In this document: positions 22,106 through 23,817 of the stretch, one piece after another | How the letters are laid out: each line of letters starts with the position of its first letter | How positions within the stretch are numbered: the first letter of the stretch is position 1 | Assembly: GCA_947259685.1 (NCBI GenBank) | Contig: CAMYNC010000047.1 | Coordinates: 1-23,817 of the forward strand | Source of the DNA: an uncultured Desulfuromonadales bacterium | GTDB lineage: Bacteria > Desulfobacterota > Desulfuromonadia > Desulfuromonadales > Geopsychrobacteraceae | Length of the DNA: 23,817 nt | Direction of reading: 5' to 3' | Position numbers and translations under genes: made by a program | The notes under the pieces: model-generated | The model's database searches: none | What the model was told of the DNA's origin: nothing | What the model saw: only the letters and a program-made list of their open reading frames with translations

Positions 22106-22584
22106 TGACAGGCTGGTTCAAGGATCTGGATCCTGTCTGGAACAATGGCCTGACGCTGGTGTTGGTAGTGCACGTGGCTGCCACCATGTTTATGGTGGGG
22201 CTGATCTGGTTGGTGCAAATCGTCCACTACCCGTTGTTTGCCCACGTGGGCGATAATTCTTTTTTGGCATACCACCAACGCCACACCCACTGGATTACCT
22301 TCATCGTGGCGCCGGTCATGCTACTGGAACTGGCCACCGGGCTGTTGTTATGGTTCAGGGCTCCATCCCACCCTTTTTGGATAATAAACACATTGGGTCT
22401 ATGTGTGCTATGGGGGGCTACCGCTATATGGCAAGTGCCCTTGCACAATCAATTGCCTCTGGCTGAGGGGGCCGCCCGCCTGGTTCTGATTCATCAATTG
22501 GTGGCAAGTAACTGGCTGCGCACTCTTGTTTGGAGTCTTCGCGGTGCCATGCTGAGCGGCTGGCTCCTTAAACTGCTTAAATAA
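22105..22584 (+). CDS. Small four-helix membrane protein of unknown function
   Basis: The 159-residue protein has four hydrophobic helices: LTLVLVVHVAATMFMVGLIWLVQ, WITFIVAPVMLLELATGLLLWF, FWIINTLGLCVLWGATAIW and LRTLVWSLRGAMLSGWLL. Histidines in or near helices (His24, VHYPLF, HQRHTHW, HNQLPL) could bind haem or metal, as in small DUF membrane proteins found next to FAD oxidoreductases. I do not recognise a named family. ATG 22105 overlaps the oxidoreductase stop (TGATG), so it is the third gene of the coupled operon. Confidence 0.78.
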   Translation: MTGWFKDLDPVWNNGLTLVLVVHVAATMFMVGLIWLVQIVHYPLFAHVGDNSFLAYHQRHTHWITFIVAPVMLLELATGLLLWFRAPSHPFWIINTLGLCVLWGATAIWQVPLHNQLPLAEGAARLVLIHQLVASNWLRTLVWSLRGAMLSGWLLKLLK

Positions 22585-22894
22585 TCAAAGCTTGTTCCAG
22601 CGTATGGCTTAAACGTTGGCATGCTCGCACAACTGCTCTTGCGGTGAGACATTACTGGTCATATGCGGGCCAAAGTTTTTTTTAATCACAACCCTTCGCC
22701 GCGGGCAACAAGTTTGCCATTAGCACAGAAATCCACGACTTGAACAACAGATGCAGCGCAGAGCCAAAAGTGCAGTCATCTCTGGGAAAATAGACTTGAC
22801 GGAATGCCAGCAGCTGTTTAATGAATAAGGAAACCGCTTGCGCGGCTAAATCTTTTTCAATCACTCAGATGAACAATTGAGCCTGGAGGTACAA
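22585..22894. other. Intergenic region before the cytochrome b5-like gene
   Basis: No gene supported. A 60-codon minus-strand frame (22864-22682) lacks a ribosome site. There is an eight-T run at about 22676-22683 but no convincing stem before it. GGAGGT at 22884-22889 is the ribosome site of the next gene. Confidence 0.4.
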
Positions 22895-23155
22895 ATGACA
22901 CCAGCAGAATTAGCCAAGTTTGATGGCCGTGGAGGGCAGCCAGCATATGTCGCCGTCAGCGGGACCATTTATGATGTCACTGAAAGTCCGCGTTGGGTCG
23001 ATGGAAATCACGAAGGAGCCCATCAAGCCGGGCAGGATCTGACCGAAGCCTTGAAATCTGCCCCCCACGTTCGGGCTGTCATTGAGCGTTTTCCGGTCGT
23101 CGGAAAATTAGAAAAAGACGTCGAAAAAAAGAAAAAGCGCTTCGGATTATTCTAA
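22895..23155 (+). CDS. Cytochrome b5-like haem/steroid-binding domain protein
   Basis: The 86-residue protein is a single cytochrome b5-like domain. It has the family's opening TPAELAKFDGRGGQPAYVAVSGTIYDVTESPRW, then DGNHEGAHQAGQDLTEAL (the H-x-G region; candidate haem ligands His39 or His43) and SAPHVRAVIERFPVVG with His58. A C-terminal basic tail KKKKRFGLF follows. There is no signal peptide, so it is cytoplasmic or membrane-attached. It is typical of the small haem/steroid-binding domain proteins of anaerobes. I chose ATG 22895 because of GGAGGT at 22884-22889; an upstream TTG at 22877 would add six residues. A strong terminator follows. Confidence 0.86.
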   Translation: MTPAELAKFDGRGGQPAYVAVSGTIYDVTESPRWVDGNHEGAHQAGQDLTEALKSAPHVRAVIERFPVVGKLEKDVEKKKKRFGLF

Positions 23156-23209
23156 GTTATTGCGTCAACGGGCTTAAATCTCACTTCTCCTTTTTGAAAC
23201 ACCCAAATC

Positions 23210-23262
23210 GGCCCTTTCGCACACTGTTGTCATTTGAACAACTTAGCGAAAGGGCCATTTTT
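23210..23262 (+). terminator. Long two-part hairpin terminator
   Basis: GGCCCTTTCGC (23210-23220) pairs perfectly with GCGAAAGGGCC (23246-23256); inside it GTTGT (23226-23230) pairs with ACAAC (23238-23242). ATTTTT follows. It ends the cytochrome b5-like transcript. Confidence 0.85.
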
Positions 23263-23487
23263 GATCTCACTTCAGAGGCGATCCGGGAGGAAAAAACTAT
23301 GCGATTCCAGCCAGATGGGAAGTTGGGCTGCTCGCTCAGGTGAAGCTTTCGGGCGAGCGAGCCTCAAAATCGGTCGATCAGGACGGTTGACTGTCGATCA
23401 GTTCTTATTTTCAAAAGCTGCTAAGCTTAAAATCATGATCCTATAGATCCATCTGTATCAGATAATAATGGGCATGGGAGGCAGGTG

Positions 23488-23817
23488 ATGAGGCAGCGAA
23501 CCCCACTGATCATCCTCACTTTGATCATCATATTTTCAGGATCACCCAATACTATGGCCATCGAAGAAGCCCAATATGAGGTCGTCAAAACCGAAGCCTC
23601 TTTTGAAATTCGCGATTATGCTCCGCATATCCTCGCCGAGACGCTCGTCGATGGCGATTTTGAAGAGGCTGGAAGCAGCGCGTTCCGGCGACTGTTTCGT
23701 TACCTCTCCGGCGACAACAGGTCGCAAACAAAAATCGCCATGACTGCGCCGGTCTCCCAGGAGCCGAGTGAAAAGATCGCTATGACCGCACCGGTAGGGC
23801 AACAGAAATTCGAAGAT
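23488..23817 (+). CDS. SOUL-family haem-binding protein, N-terminal part (runs off the window)
   Basis: 110 codons are visible. A signal peptide of about 24 residues (hydrophobic LIILTLIIIFSG, then NTMA) is followed by EAQYEVVKTEASFEIRDYAPHILAET, the classic SOUL opening (Y-x-V-x-...-E-x-R-x-Y-x-P). A FRRLFRYLSGDN helix and the repeated KIAMTAPV phrase follow, also SOUL-typical. The protein should bind haem or a tetrapyrrole outside the cytoplasm. ATG 23488 has GGGAGG at 23476-23481. SOUL genes are common in CarH/LitR-type and photolyase neighbourhoods. Confidence 0.9.
   Translation, partial: MRQRTPLIILTLIIIFSGSPNTMAIEEAQYEVVKTEASFEIRDYAPHILAETLVDGDFEEAGSSAFRRLFRYLSGDNRSQTKIAMTAPVSQEPSEKIAMTAPVGQQKFED

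Noticed and set aside
22682..22864. 60-codon minus-strand frame before the b5-like gene
   Set aside because: No ribosome site and no family resemblance; it is short and overlaps nothing that supports it.
23234..23446. Plus-strand 70-codon frame after the b5-like gene
   Set aside because: It begins inside the terminator hairpin and has no ribosome site or recognisable family.
1..23817. CRISPR array, tRNA or rRNA genes, complete insertion sequence, phage genes
   Set aside because: No regularly spaced direct repeats, cloverleaf sequence, rRNA motif or intact transposase was seen on either strand.

Overview
The window reads as bacterial DNA from an anaerobic or facultative deltaproteobacterium-like genome, probably Desulfuromonadia. 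This rests on a peroxiredoxin with an in-frame UGA at its peroxidatic position, a DUF3365 haem protein, a MoaD-like carrier and a CarH/LitR-type B12 regulator; it is inference, since there is no rRNA or tRNA. Base composition changes sharply along the window. About 1-1085 and 11610-19037 are visibly GC-rich, 5764-7350 is AT-rich, and the rest is intermediate. Several edges carry broken genes, so the segment is a mosaic made by gene transfer, decay or misassembly.

Layout. 1-1085: start of a GT-C-like membrane protein (-), msrA (+), and the C-terminus of a TonB-dependent receptor (-) that runs in frame into the UbiB/AarF kinase. 926-2903: UbiB/AarF and a phasin-like protein, a two-gene minus-strand operon. 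2993-5762: a plus-strand operon of a frameshifted CarH/LitR-type regulator, a pyridoxamine-phosphate-oxidase-like protein, a DUF1499 lipoprotein and a YdjM-type membrane hydrolase. 5764-7060: AT-rich insert with a membrane diguanylate cyclase and a 71-aa protein behind a sigma-54-like promoter. 7556-8310: MoaD-like protein, two terminators and an asnS remnant. 8311-10098: CFA-type methyltransferase and a secreted selenoprotein peroxiredoxin. 10359-11288: membrane FMN-binding protein, followed by a decayed REP-associated transposase.

11610-19037 is the most intriguing part: a CDP-alcohol phosphatidyltransferase and a flippase-like protein, then six tightly coupled genes (RibD-type reductase, MDR dehydrogenase, isoprenylcysteine-methyltransferase-like protein, PTPS/QueD homologue without the usual cysteine, GT4 glycosyltransferase, SAM methyltransferase). 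Together they look like an uncharacterised pathway making a modified pterin- or pyrimidine-derived compound, possibly linked to lipid.

19296-23817: DUF3365 haem protein (-), a coupled SRPBCC / FAD oxidoreductase / four-helix membrane protein operon, a cytochrome b5-like protein, and the start of a SOUL haem-binding protein. FAD oxidoreductases, SRPBCC proteins, CFA-type methyltransferases and DUF1499 proteins recur near CarH/LitR regulators in other bacteria. Two copies of an identical 14-mer with a TTGTC-N3-GACA core, before the regulator gene and before the MoaD gene, plus one related palindrome, are candidate operators for such a regulon.
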